Of a stretch of 7,367 bases of DNA, positions 1 through 5,780 are shown piece after piece. The translations under genes were made by a program, and so were the position numbers. Within the stretch, counting starts at the first letter, position 1. Each line of letters begins with the position of its first letter. The stretch comes from Thermomicrobiales bacterium (GTDB taxonomy: Bacteria; Chloroflexota; Chloroflexia; Thermomicrobiales; UBA6265). Below the pieces are notes generated by a model. The model searched no databases and had not been told where the DNA came from. It saw only the letters and a list, made by a program, of their open reading frames with translations. The DNA is taken from positions 1-7,367 of the forward strand of contig JADLCW010000174.1 of the NCBI GenBank assembly GCA_020847015.1, given 5' to 3'.

Positions 1-198
1 CGACAGTCCTATGCGCGGCTGTCGGAGGCGGTGCAATTGCTGTCCGACGATGCGCTCAACGACACGCAGCGCTTCCCGTGGTTGACCGGGCGAGCGCTGG
101 GACCGGCGATCGTCGACGGGTCCTTTTTCGGTCACGTGCACGAGAAGCACGAGCCGGATGTCCGCCGCTGGCTGGCGGAACACGCCGGTCGGGTCTGA
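1..198 (+). CDS. DinB/ClbS-DfsB-like four-helix-bundle protein, C-terminal fragment
   Basis: The reading frame is open from the first base and ends with TGA at 196-198, giving 65 residues of a gene that starts outside the window. The visible part has an acidic helix (SEAVQLLSDDALND), then a turn with FPWLTGRALG, then a helix with GHVHEKHEPDVRRWL. This order, with a G-R-x-L turn followed by G-H-x(3-4)-H and a terminal Arg-Trp-Leu helix, is how DinB-like/ClbS-DfsB proteins usually end. In that superfamily a late histidine often binds metal, and members range from thiol-dependent transferases to resistance proteins such as ClbS. With the N-terminal half missing, neither the metal site nor the substrate can be judged, so the specific function is unknown. 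It converges on the metal transporter gene with only 24 bases between the stop codons. Confidence 0.6.
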   Translation, partial: RQSYARLSEAVQLLSDDALNDTQRFPWLTGRALGPAIVDGSFFGHVHEKHEPDVRRWLAEHAGRV

Positions 199-222
199 AC
201 CGCGCCCGGCGCTGCCGTGTTC

Positions 223-1560
223 TCACCACGCGATAAACGTCTGGTGCACCAGGAATACATTGAGCGCAATGATCAGGACGGTCACCGCCGCGGCCGCTGC
301 GGTGGTGATCCAGGTGTTGGTCAGATCGCCCATCAGATCGCGGCGACGGGTGAAGAGCACCAGCGGGATCAGCGCGAAGGGAATGCCGAAGGAGAGCGCC
401 ACCTGGCTGATGATCAGGGTGCGGGTGGCGTCCAGCCCGATCGCCAGCACCGCCAGCGCCGGCAGCATGGTGACCAGCCGCCGCAGCAGCACCGGGATGT
501 GGCGGTGGAGAAAGCCATCCATGATCACCTGCCCGGCCATCGTGCCCACAGCTGAGGAAGAAAGTCCGGCGGCCAGCAGCGAGACGGCGAAAATGGTGCT
601 GGAGGCTCCGCCCAGCAGCGGAGCCAGGGTGCGGTAGGCCTCGGTGATGATGTCGTCGCCGGAGGTGACATCGTACCCCTGCGCCCAGAAGGTGGCCGCG
701 GCCATCACCAGCATGGCGGCGTTGACCAATCCGGCGATGCTCATCGCGAGACCGATGTCGAGCAGCTCGAAGCGAAAGATGCGCCGCGCCTGCCCCGGGC
801 CGCTCGGCACGATGCGGTGCTGGGTGAGCGCCGAATGCAGGTAAATGACGTGCGGCATCACCGTCGCGCCCAGGATGCCCGAGGCGAGCAGCACGCTTTC
901 GGTTCCGGCGAAGCGCGGCCGCAGGATGGCGTTGGCGGCCGCCCCGAGATCGGGCCGGCCGAGAAACAACTCCACCACGTAGCAAATGGCGATCACGCCG
1001 AGCAGCACGCCGATGACCGCTTCCAGCGGGCGGAAGCCGTGGCGCTCCAACCCGAGGATGGCGAAGGTGACGATGCCGGTGAGGATCCCGGCCGGCAGCA
1101 GCGGAATGCCGAACAACAGGTAGAAGGCCACCGCGGCGCCGAGGAACTCGGCCAGATCGGTGGCGATCGCGACGAGTTCGGCAATCACCCACAAGGTGAT
1201 GGTGACCGGGCGCGGCGCGTTTTCCCGAATCAACTCCGGCAGACTCTTGCCGGTGGCGATGCCGACCTTGGCGGAGAGCGACTGAATGAGAATCGCCATC
1301 AGATTGGAAGCGACCACCACCCACAGCAGCAGATAGCCGAACTGGGCGCCGCCCTGAATATTGGTGGCGAAGTTGCCCGGGTCCATGTAGGCGATGGAGG
1401 CGATGAAGGCCGGACCGAGAAAGGGGAGAATCCGGGCGAGACCGTGCCGGGGAACGGCGCCGTCGAGGACCGCGGCCGCCCGGGCGCGCGTCGCCTCATC
1501 GGCGCTGCCGGCGTGTTGCCTGCGTTCGGGATTCGCCGCGGTTGCCGTTGTCTCGAGCAT
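223..1560 (-). CDS. mntH: NRAMP-family divalent metal (Mn2+/Fe2+) : H+ symporter MntH
   Basis: The predicted product is a 445-residue inner-membrane transporter that imports Mn2+, and probably Fe2+, by proton symport. TM1 carries the metal-binding DPGN motif (D60-P61-G62-N63). TM6 carries MPH (M235-P236-H237) within the family stretch GATVMPHVIYLHS. The aspartate, asparagine and methionine correspond to the known metal ligands, and the methionine favours transition metals over Mg2+. Other conserved pieces are ELVAIATDLAEFLGAA (128-143) and GLSSSAVGTMAGQVIMDGF (332-350), which closely resemble E. coli-type MntH. About 11 hydrophobic segments are present, as expected. The polar N-terminal extension of about 40 residues before the first helix is somewhat long. 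The ATG is preceded by GGAAAAGG at 1570-1577, nine bases upstream. The gene appears monocistronic, with its own promoter and a candidate metal-repressor site upstream. Family assignment is firm; Mn over Fe preference is inferred. Confidence 0.95.
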   Translation of the reverse strand: MLETTATAANPERRQHAGSADEATRARAAAVLDGAVPRHGLARILPFLGPAFIASIAYMDPGNFATNIQGGAQFGYLLLWVVVASNLMAILIQSLSAKVGIATGKSLPELIRENAPRPVTITLWVIAELVAIATDLAEFLGAAVAFYLLFGIPLLPAGILTGIVTFAILGLERHGFRPLEAVIGVLLGVIAICYVVELFLGRPDLGAAANAILRPRFAGTESVLLASGILGATVMPHVIYLHSALTQHRIVPSGPGQARRIFRFELLDIGLAMSIAGLVNAAMLVMAAATFWAQGYDVTSGDDIITEAYRTLAPLLGGASSTIFAVSLLAAGLSSSAVGTMAGQVIMDGFLHRHIPVLLRRLVTMLPALAVLAIGLDATRTLIISQVALSFGIPFALIPLVLFTRRRDLMGDLTNTWITTAAAAAVTVLIIALNVFLVHQTFIAW

Positions 1561-1622
1561 GGCGCGTCGCCTTTTCCAAATGCCCCGATCATAGCCGAGC
1601 CTCGGGATTCATGCGCCCAGCT

Positions 1623-1650
1623 ATCATACTAATGTTTAGTGTAATCTAAA
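1623..1650 (-). promoter_or_regulatory. Candidate mntH sigma70-type promoter
   Basis: Reading the minus strand, TTTAGA (plus positions 1645-1650, 4 of 6 to TTGACA) is followed after 16 bases by TATGAT (1623-1628, 5 of 6 to TATAAT). Transcription would begin about 55 bases upstream of the mntH ATG. This patch is strikingly AT-rich against its GC-rich surroundings, which supports a promoter. The spacing is slightly short and the -35 is imperfect, so the exact elements are inferred. Confidence 0.55.
1635..1650. promoter_or_regulatory. Candidate DtxR/MntR-family metal-repressor operator
   Basis: TTTAGTGTAATCTAAA is an interrupted dyad: TTTAG and CTAAA arms around six bases with a symmetric central TA. 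Its inner 14 bases match the DtxR/IdeR core consensus TTAGGTTAGCCTAA at 10 positions, including both TTAG/CTAA ends and the TA centre. It covers the predicted -35 and part of the spacer of the mntH promoter, where a metal-loaded repressor would block RNA polymerase. Metal-responsive DtxR/MntR regulators commonly control mntH, so location and motif agree. No regulator gene is in the window, so which family member binds is unknown. The site also lies about 145 bases upstream of the divergent DUF1269 start. Confidence 0.5.
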
Positions 1651-1728
1651 TTATTGATTTTTGCCATCTCGATGCGTCTGCCAGGCTACGCTCCGGGTTG
1701 GCGGCGGCGGTCAGACCGGTCGTTGCGT

Positions 1729-1749
1729 GGCGACTGGCGACCGGCGATG
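1729..1749 (+). repeat. Three imperfect 7-bp tandem repeats (GGCGAC/TN)
   Basis: GGCGACT, GGCGACC and GGCGATG follow one another directly, 45 bases upstream of the DUF1269 start. The units are short and fit the local GC-rich composition, so this may be chance or slippage rather than a binding site. Confidence 0.35.
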
Positions 1750-1780
1750 ATGCGCTTCGGAGCATTCGAGCAACGCTGAT

Positions 1781-1785
1781 GGAGG
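1781..1785 (+). promoter_or_regulatory. Ribosome-binding site of the DUF1269 gene
   Basis: GGAGG lies eight bases before the ATG at 1794. It fixes the start there. An in-frame ATG at 1779 overlaps the GGAGG itself, and a TTG at 1698 would add an unconserved arginine/alanine-rich stretch, so both upstream starts are unlikely. Confidence 0.85.
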
Positions 1786-1793
1786 AACGAGTC

Positions 1794-2276
1794 ATGGCCG
1801 AACTGATCGTGATCGCATTTGACAAGGAAGACGACGCGGCCGAGGCGCTGCGAAATATGCGGGCACTGGAAGGGCACAGCGCCTTGCGCCTGACCGACAC
1901 CGCCGTCGTCGCCAAGGACCCGGACGGCAAGCTGCGCGTGCGCAACGAGGCGAGCAGCGGAGCGGAAGCCGGGGCCGTGGTCGGCGGCGCTATAGGATTG
2001 CTGACGACATTCTTGTTTCCGGTGGTGGGTACGATGGCCGGTGCGGCGGTCGGCGCCTGGGCCGGGTCAAAATTGGGCGGAAACGCGGTGGACGGCACGT
2101 TCGTGGAGGACGTCGGCAAGCAACTGGAGCCGGGCAAGTCGGCGCTGTTCCTGATGGTGGGGTCGGCCGACGCTGCCGGGCTGCGCGCGGCGCTGGAGCC
2201 CTATCGCGGCCGGGTTTACCAGACCACGCTCTCCACGGACGTCGAGGATGCGCTCAATAGCGCGCTGAAGGGGTAA
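1794..2276 (+). CDS. DUF1269-family membrane-associated protein
   Basis: This encodes a 160-residue protein, about the usual family length. It opens with a beta-strand/helix segment typical of the family (MAELIVIAFD, then a charged helix with DDAAEALRNMRALE). A segment with TDTAVVAKDPDGKLRVRNE (34-52) follows, as in other DUF1269 proteins. Residues 56-96 form a glycine/alanine-rich hydrophobic stretch (AGAVVGGAIGLL, then FPVVGTMAGAAVGAWAG) that looks like a glycine-zipper membrane hairpin. The tail carries FVEDVGKQLEPGKSALFLMV (103-122), a recognisable family signature, and ends with a conserved-looking Ser/Thr-rich strand and amphipathic helix. The biochemical role of the family is not established; membrane or stress association is sometimes suggested. 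The gene is divergent from mntH, and I see no convincing sigma70 promoter of its own. A strong hairpin lies 35 bases after the stop. Confidence 0.88.
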   Translation: MAELIVIAFDKEDDAAEALRNMRALEGHSALRLTDTAVVAKDPDGKLRVRNEASSGAEAGAVVGGAIGLLTTFLFPVVGTMAGAAVGAWAGSKLGGNAVDGTFVEDVGKQLEPGKSALFLMVGSADAAGLRAALEPYRGRVYQTTLSTDVEDALNSALKG

Positions 2277-2311
2277 TCGCCCGGCGGCGCGGCGCTCAGG
2301 AGAAACAGCAC

Positions 2312-2343
2312 GACGCCCCGATCCGTACACGGATCGGGGCGTC
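2312..2343. terminator. Strong hairpin between convergent genes, probable bidirectional terminator
   Basis: The arms GACGCCCCGATCCGT and ACGGATCGGGGCGTC are perfect 15-bp reverse complements separated by only AC, so the real loop is probably four to six bases. The hairpin lies 35 bases after the DUF1269 stop and 32 bases from the stop of the opposite-strand membrane gene, the expected place for a shared terminator. There is no clean T-tract on the plus side (GGCTCATGGG). The minus side has only TGCTGTTTCTCC. Termination may therefore be inefficient or factor-assisted, and mRNA end protection is an alternative role. Confidence 0.65.
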
Positions 2344-2375
2344 GGCTCATGGGATGGCGGACGATCGCGAGCGGA

Positions 2376-3020
2376 TCAGACCGCCTGGGCGCGCACCCAG
2401 CGCTCTTCGGGCACGACGCCGCGCATGCGATCGATCGTGCGGAGCTGGTAGAGCATTCCCAACACGGCCACCACGATCCAGATCACCGTCCAGAACCATT
2501 CCAGGCGCACGGCCGCCCAGGTGGGGCCAAACCCGAGATCGGCGAAGGTGATCCGGTGGAGAAGCAGCAGCAAACCGGAAACCGCCGCCGCCGCGCCGCC
2601 CAGCGCCGTTTCGACGATGATCAGATAGACCGGCAGATTCAGCGCCAGCGCGATCAGAGCGAAGACAACCCCGACGACGACCGCTACGATCCACAGCCAC
2701 CACCCGGCGGTGAGACCGATGGCCGACATCAGACCGGTGCCGAGCCCGGCGCCTACGATGCCAGCCGAGAGCAGCACCCCGAAGTACCACCAGAAGTACG
2801 AGAGCACCGCGAACAAAAGACCGACGATGATGCCGGCCGCGAACCCGACCACGGTGGCCAGGAACCCTTCACCCAGCAGGGCGGCAATGCCCACCGAGCC
2901 GACGAAGAACCCGCCGATCGCGCCGAAGATCGGCAACATCACGAAGAACGCCTGCAACCCGTAGAAGCAAATGCCCAAACCGAGGACCAGAATCACGATC
3001 CCCAGCAAGACCTCTTGCAC
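2376..3020 (-). CDS. 7-TM DUF4203/TMEM198-like integral membrane protein
   Basis: The 214-residue product is almost wholly hydrophobic. I count seven likely helices, at about 5-21, 25-47, 53-74, 77-102, 106-128, 130-154 and 174-192, followed by a short basic, polar tail (RTIDRMRGVVPEERWVR). The helices are glycine-rich (LGLGICFYG, GAIGGFFVGSVG, GIVGAGLGTG), as in DUF4203/TMEM198-type proteins, which also have seven segments. No catalytic or transport motif is visible. Bacterial members have no established function, so none is assigned. The start is GTG at 3018-3020; a weak AAGGGGG six bases upstream could serve as ribosome-binding site. The gene has its own good promoter 122 bases upstream and a GC-rich leader, so it is probably transcribed alone, separately from the exporter gene upstream of it. 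Family assignment is moderately sure; a generic glycine-rich membrane protein is the alternative. Confidence 0.72.
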   Translation of the reverse strand: MQEVLLGIVILVLGLGICFYGLQAFFVMLPIFGAIGGFFVGSVGIAALLGEGFLATVVGFAAGIIVGLLFAVLSYFWWYFGVLLSAGIVGAGLGTGLMSAIGLTAGWWLWIVAVVVGVVFALIALALNLPVYLIIVETALGGAAAAVSGLLLLLHRITFADLGFGPTWAAVRLEWFWTVIWIVVAVLGMLYQLRTIDRMRGVVPEERWVRAQAV

Positions 3021-3042
3021 AGCCGACCCCCTTCGCCGACCC

Positions 3043-3054
3043 TTGGCCGGCCAA
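3043..3054. repeat. Perfect 12-bp palindrome in the leader of the DUF4203-like gene
   Basis: TTGGCCGGCCAA is a perfect palindrome 23 bases before the GTG start of the downstream minus-strand gene. It could be a protein-binding site in DNA, but GGCCGGCC is an easy chance pattern in GC-rich sequence. Confidence 0.35.
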
Positions 3055-3078
3055 CCGTAAAGCGACAGCCCCCGCCGC

Positions 3079-3100
3079 GCCCGGGACGCCGGCCCCGGGC
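3079..3100 (-). other. GC-only hairpin in the 5' leader of the DUF4203-like gene
   Basis: GCCCGGG (3079-3085) pairs with CCCGGGC (3094-3100) around an eight-base loop. It falls inside the predicted untranslated leader, between the promoter at 3143-3170 and the start at 3020. It could slow RNA polymerase or act as part of a terminator for exporter transcripts reading through, but no T-tract follows on the minus strand. Function is unproven. Confidence 0.35.
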
Positions 3101-3142
3101 AGCGAGCACGGCCCCCCGCCGCGCTGCGCTTGCCACCATTGC

Positions 3143-3170
3143 ACTATAGACGGTCTACGGTCGGTGTCAA
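3143..3170 (-). promoter_or_regulatory. Sigma70-type promoter of the DUF4203-like gene
   Basis: On the minus strand a perfect TTGACA (plus positions 3165-3170) is followed after 16 bases by TATAGT (3143-3148, 5 of 6 to TATAAT). Transcription would start near 3136, giving a leader of about 115 bases before the GTG at 3020. This is the best-matching promoter in the window. It lies in the 212-bp gap downstream of the exporter gene, indicating an independent transcription unit. Confidence 0.7.
3147..3157. promoter_or_regulatory. Small dyad overlapping the -10/spacer, possible operator
   Basis: TAGACGGTCTA is a perfect 5-bp inverted repeat around a single G. It overlaps the end of the -10 element and runs into the spacer of the promoter at 3143-3170. 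A direct repeat ACGGTC occurs at 3151-3156 and again at 3158-3163 (with TA between as part of the dyad). A regulator binding here would block polymerase. The dyad is short, so chance cannot be excluded. Confidence 0.35.
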
Positions 3171-3232
3171 CAGAGAATGACGCGTACGAACGCGGAGATT
3201 GGCTCCTGTGACTGATGTGTCTGAACGCTCCC

Positions 3233-4672
3233 TCAAGGGGTCACGCCCGCCAGCGGCGCGTCCTCGGCGGCGCCAACCTCGCCCCGCGTCGTCTGCCGCA
3301 TCGGCAGGCGGCCGGCGATGACGATCGCCAACAGCAGCACGCCGACCATCGTCAGATCGTGGGCGGTCAGCGCGACTTGCAGCGAACCGGTAACCCCGCC
3401 CAGCGACGCGACGAAGGCCCCGCCGATGCCGGCTCCGAGCGCGGCGCCCAGCACGTTGACCAGTTGCAGCGCCGCCGACGCGTTGCCTTCCTGACCGGGC
3501 GGCGCTGTCTCCAGCACGATCAGCGACGCGGTTGAAAACGCCAGCCCGATGCCGAGTCCGCCCAGCCCCCACGATGCCTGGCCGATGATCGCCGGCCATT
3601 GCGGGTTGGCGATGACCGTCACCCCAGCCGCGCCGATGGTCGTCAGCACCAACCCGCCTTGCACCAGCCGCCTCCGCGCTCCGCTCGGCGACAGGCGCGC
3701 CTGCAACCAGGAACCGGCCGTCCACATGACGGACACCGCGGTCAGCGTCAGACCGGCCAGATCGGCGGGGTAGCCATGCAGATCGGTGAGGGCGAGGGGA
3801 ATGAACAGATCGACGCCGTTCAGCGCCAGGTTCAGCAGCAGCATGGTGGCGATCGCCGCCGGCAGCCCCGGCGCGCCGCGCAGCGTGCCCGGCGGCAACA
3901 ATGCCGCCAGCGGGCGCAACCCCACCACCAGCCCGATCGCAACCATCGCCGCCGCCAGCCAGAGCGTCGGTTGACTCAACCCGGCCAGCAGCAAGCCGGC
4001 TCCCAGACTGAGCGCGGCGGCCTGGGCGACGCGGCGGCGCGCGGCGGGATCGGGTGTGCCGCCCGGCACCGCGCGGAGCTGGGGCAGCGCCATCATCGCG
4101 GCGATGAGCGGCAGGGGGACCAGCGCGAGAAAGACCCAGTGCCACGAGGTGCGCTCGGCGATCACCCCGGCGAGGTAGGGGCCGACCAATCCCGGCAGCA
4201 CCCAGCCCGTGGAGAGCAGCGCCAGCATGCGCGGTTTGGCGCCCTCCGGGTAGGCGCGACCGATGGCGACATAGGCGACCGAGCTGAGCGCGCCGCCGCC
4301 GAATCCTTGCAGCGCGCGGGCGGCGATCAGCAGCGGCATCGAGGGCGCCATGCCGCCGAACAGCAACCCGATCGCAAAGAGCGCGACCCCCCAGGCGAAG
4401 GGGCCGCCAGGCCCCTTGGCGTCGGCGTGCAAGCCGGCGACGACGATGCCGACGAGGTTGGCCAGCAGGAAAGCGCTAAAGACCCAGCCGTACAGCTCGC
4501 GATGCCCCAGATCCTCCACGACCGCCGGCATCACGGTGGCGATCGCGAGCGCTTCGAAGGCGACGCAGAGAACATTCAGCAGCAGACCGACGGTCAGCCA
4601 GCGCAGACCGGGGTCGAATGGCCCAGTGGCTCCAGCGAACCGCGCCGCCCGTTCGTCGTGCCGTTCGCTCAT
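3233..4672 (-). CDS. MFS exporter, DHA2-like 14-TM drug:H+ antiporter
   Basis: The product is a 479-residue inner-membrane transporter, probably a proton-driven multidrug exporter. About 14 hydrophobic helices can be drawn, the DHA2 arrangement rather than 12. TM1 has FEALAIATVMPAVVEDLG (39-56). After TM2 comes AGLHADAKGPGGPF (79-92), a degenerate motif A. TM4 has RALQGFGGGAL (119-129), a good motif B with its arginine. TM5 has GWVLPGLVGPYLAGVI (156-171), the antiporter motif C with GP kept and the last glycines altered, which points to export. Substrates cannot be read from sequence. The start is the ATG at 4672, nine bases after GGAGGA; longer in-frame starts (GTG at 4711, ATG at 4699) lack such a site. 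The gene is divergent from cdaA with 184 bases between them. No repressor gene is adjacent and no clear promoter is visible. Family is firm; the drug role is inferred. Confidence 0.88.
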   Translation of the reverse strand: MSERHDERAARFAGATGPFDPGLRWLTVGLLLNVLCVAFEALAIATVMPAVVEDLGHRELYGWVFSAFLLANLVGIVVAGLHADAKGPGGPFAWGVALFAIGLLFGGMAPSMPLLIAARALQGFGGGALSSVAYVAIGRAYPEGAKPRMLALLSTGWVLPGLVGPYLAGVIAERTSWHWVFLALVPLPLIAAMMALPQLRAVPGGTPDPAARRRVAQAAALSLGAGLLLAGLSQPTLWLAAAMVAIGLVVGLRPLAALLPPGTLRGAPGLPAAIATMLLLNLALNGVDLFIPLALTDLHGYPADLAGLTLTAVSVMWTAGSWLQARLSPSGARRRLVQGGLVLTTIGAAGVTVIANPQWPAIIGQASWGLGGLGIGLAFSTASLIVLETAPPGQEGNASAALQLVNVLGAALGAGIGGAFVASLGGVTGSLQVALTAHDLTMVGVLLLAIVIAGRLPMRQTTRGEVGAAEDAPLAGVTP

Positions 4673-4681
4673 CCGCCGAGA

Positions 4682-4687
4682 TCCTCC
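4682..4687 (-). promoter_or_regulatory. Ribosome-binding site that sets the exporter start
   Basis: On the minus strand GGAGGA stands nine bases before the ATG at 4672. This supports that start over the in-frame GTG at 4711 or ATG at 4699, for which this sequence would lie inside the coding region. Confidence 0.8.
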
Positions 4688-4724
4688 GTCCTGCCGCATG
4701 CCGCCGGCCACGATACCATCGGAT

Positions 4725-4745
4725 GGAGTCAGGAGTCAGGAGTGG
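4725..4745 (+). repeat. 7-bp tandem repeat GGAGTCA, about 2.7 copies
   Basis: GGAGTCA occurs twice in tandem and is followed by GGAGTGG. It lies in the divergent spacer between the exporter and cdaA, 53 bases from the exporter ATG and 111 bases from the cdaA ATG. Read on the minus strand the units supply TGACTCC, loosely -35-like. It could be a binding site or a slippage-prone microrepeat. Confidence 0.55.
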
Positions 4746-4856
4746 GGGCCGAGGAGGGAGCGGCGCGTTTCGCTACGTCCGACGTCTGCGCGACTCCCCG
4801 GCTCGCGATGCTAGACTTCCCGGAGTGTTCGATCGCCCCCTCGCCGCGGTGGCTGC

Positions 4857-5780
4857 ATGCCCGATCTCAGTCATTTACTGTCCCAACTGGGCAACCCGCG
4901 AAGCGTGCTCGACATCCTGGTCGTCGCGGCCATTTTTTATTGGCTGCTGTGGGTGGCGCAGGGGACGCGAGCGACCCAGCTCATACGGGGCATTGTCATT
5001 TTGTTGGCGCTGGTGTTTCTGGCTGGCGCCACGTTGCAGCTCACTACGCTGAACTGGGTGCTGGGTCAGAGTTGGCCGGCGTTGCTGGTGGCGGTGCCGG
5101 TGCTGTTCGCCCCCGAGTTGCGCCGCGCGCTGGAGCAACTCGGCACCACCGGAGCTTGGCTGCCGCACTTCGCGCCGCGCGGCGAGGAGTCGCAGGAGCG
5201 GATGGTTGACGAACTGGTGCGTGCGGCAGCCCAACTGGCGCGCCACCGCTACGGCGCGCTGATCGTGATCGAGCGGGAGACGGGGTTGCAAAATTTCGTG
5301 GAGCGCGGCGTACCCATCGACGCCTATCTGACCCGCCAGCTCCTGATCAATATTGTCTATCCCAACTCACCGCTGCACGATGGCGCGGTGGTGCTGCGCG
5401 ACGACCGCATCGTGGCCGCCAGCGTGGTGCTGCCGCTCACTGACAATATCTCCGCCACCGGTCAGCTTGGCACGCGCCACCGCGCCGCCATCGGCGTCAC
5501 CGAAGTTTCCGATGCGCTGGCGGTCGTCGTTTCCGAGGAGACCGGGCAGATTGCGGTGGCCCACAATGGTCGCCTGATTCGCAATCTCGACCAGGATCGG
5601 TTGCGCCGCGTGCTGCGCTCGCTGCTGCGGCTGGACAAGCCGAGTCGCGAACGCAGCGGGTTGGTGACGGCGGTCAACGAGCGATTGGGTCTGCCGGGGC
5701 GCGCGGAGCCGGCCCCCTCCAACGGCCGGGCCAAAGCCGGCGCCGCCCGCGACACGACCGAGCCGACCAAGACCACATGA
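4857..5780 (+). CDS. cdaA: Diadenylate cyclase CdaA (c-di-AMP synthase)
   Basis: This membrane enzyme joins two ATP molecules into cyclic di-AMP, the second messenger for potassium, osmotic and cell-wall control. The 307 residues start with three membrane helices (about 15-34, 40-58 and 65-83). The linker PELRRALEQLG (86-96), typical of CdaA, follows. The DAC domain spans about 115-260. It has GALIVIERETGL (133-144), the catalytic SPLHDGA with DGA at 175-177 (D175 binds the metal), and GTRHRA with RHR at 207-209 for ATP binding. SEETGQIAVAHNGRL (226-240) completes the core, so all key residues are present. From about 262 the tail becomes low-complexity, rich in Gly, Ala, Pro, Lys and Thr, somewhat longer than in compact homologues. 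The ATG has only a weak GGTGG before it, and no alternative in-frame start is nearby. The stop overlaps the cdaR start by four bases (ATGA), so the two are co-transcribed and translationally coupled. Confidence 0.96.
   Translation: MPDLSHLLSQLGNPRSVLDILVVAAIFYWLLWVAQGTRATQLIRGIVILLALVFLAGATLQLTTLNWVLGQSWPALLVAVPVLFAPELRRALEQLGTTGAWLPHFAPRGEESQERMVDELVRAAAQLARHRYGALIVIERETGLQNFVERGVPIDAYLTRQLLINIVYPNSPLHDGAVVLRDDRIVAASVVLPLTDNISATGQLGTRHRAAIGVTEVSDALAVVVSEETGQIAVAHNGRLIRNLDQDRLRRVLRSLLRLDKPSRERSGLVTAVNERLGLPGRAEPAPSNGRAKAGAARDTTEPTKTT

Noticed and set aside
202..212. GCGCCCGGCGC palindrome between the converging DinB-like and mntH genes as a terminator.
   Set aside because: The stem is at most four or five base pairs with a tiny loop and no T-tract; it is easily explained by GC-rich composition.
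56..1324. A 422-codon minus-strand frame overlapping mntH.
   Set aside because: It is the same-strand frameshifted shadow of mntH, dominated by Arg, His and Gly, with no recognisable domain.
817..1632. A 271-codon plus-strand open frame opposite mntH.
   Set aside because: The product is rich in Gly, Asp, Arg and Gln without domains, and the opposite strand carries an unmistakable NRAMP transporter.
1729..1749. A repeat array of CRISPR type.
   Set aside because: The units are 7 bp, directly adjacent and without spacers.
1698..1793. A TTG-initiated N-terminal extension of the DUF1269 protein, and the in-frame ATG at 1779.
   Set aside because: The GGAGG at 1781-1785 places the start at 1794, and the protein from there begins as family members do.
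2349..3149. A 266-codon plus-strand open frame.
   Set aside because: It is antisense to the 7-TM protein and gives a Gln/Asp/Arg-rich low-complexity product; the membrane protein on the other strand is far more credible.
4673..4711. A 13-residue longer exporter starting with GTG at 4711.
   Set aside because: GGAGGA nine bases before the ATG at 4672 is a much better start signal, and the extra residues show no conserved feature.
4746..4856. A riboswitch or promoter in the cdaA leader.
   Set aside because: The space to the ATG is short, no conserved riboswitch core is recognisable, and the best -10 (TAGACT at 4812) has no acceptable -35.
3599..5209. A 536-codon open frame on the plus strand.
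   Set aside because: It is antisense to the exporter and then runs in another frame into cdaA. Its product is a monotonous Arg/Gln/His/Gly-rich string, the usual shadow of a GC-rich gene.
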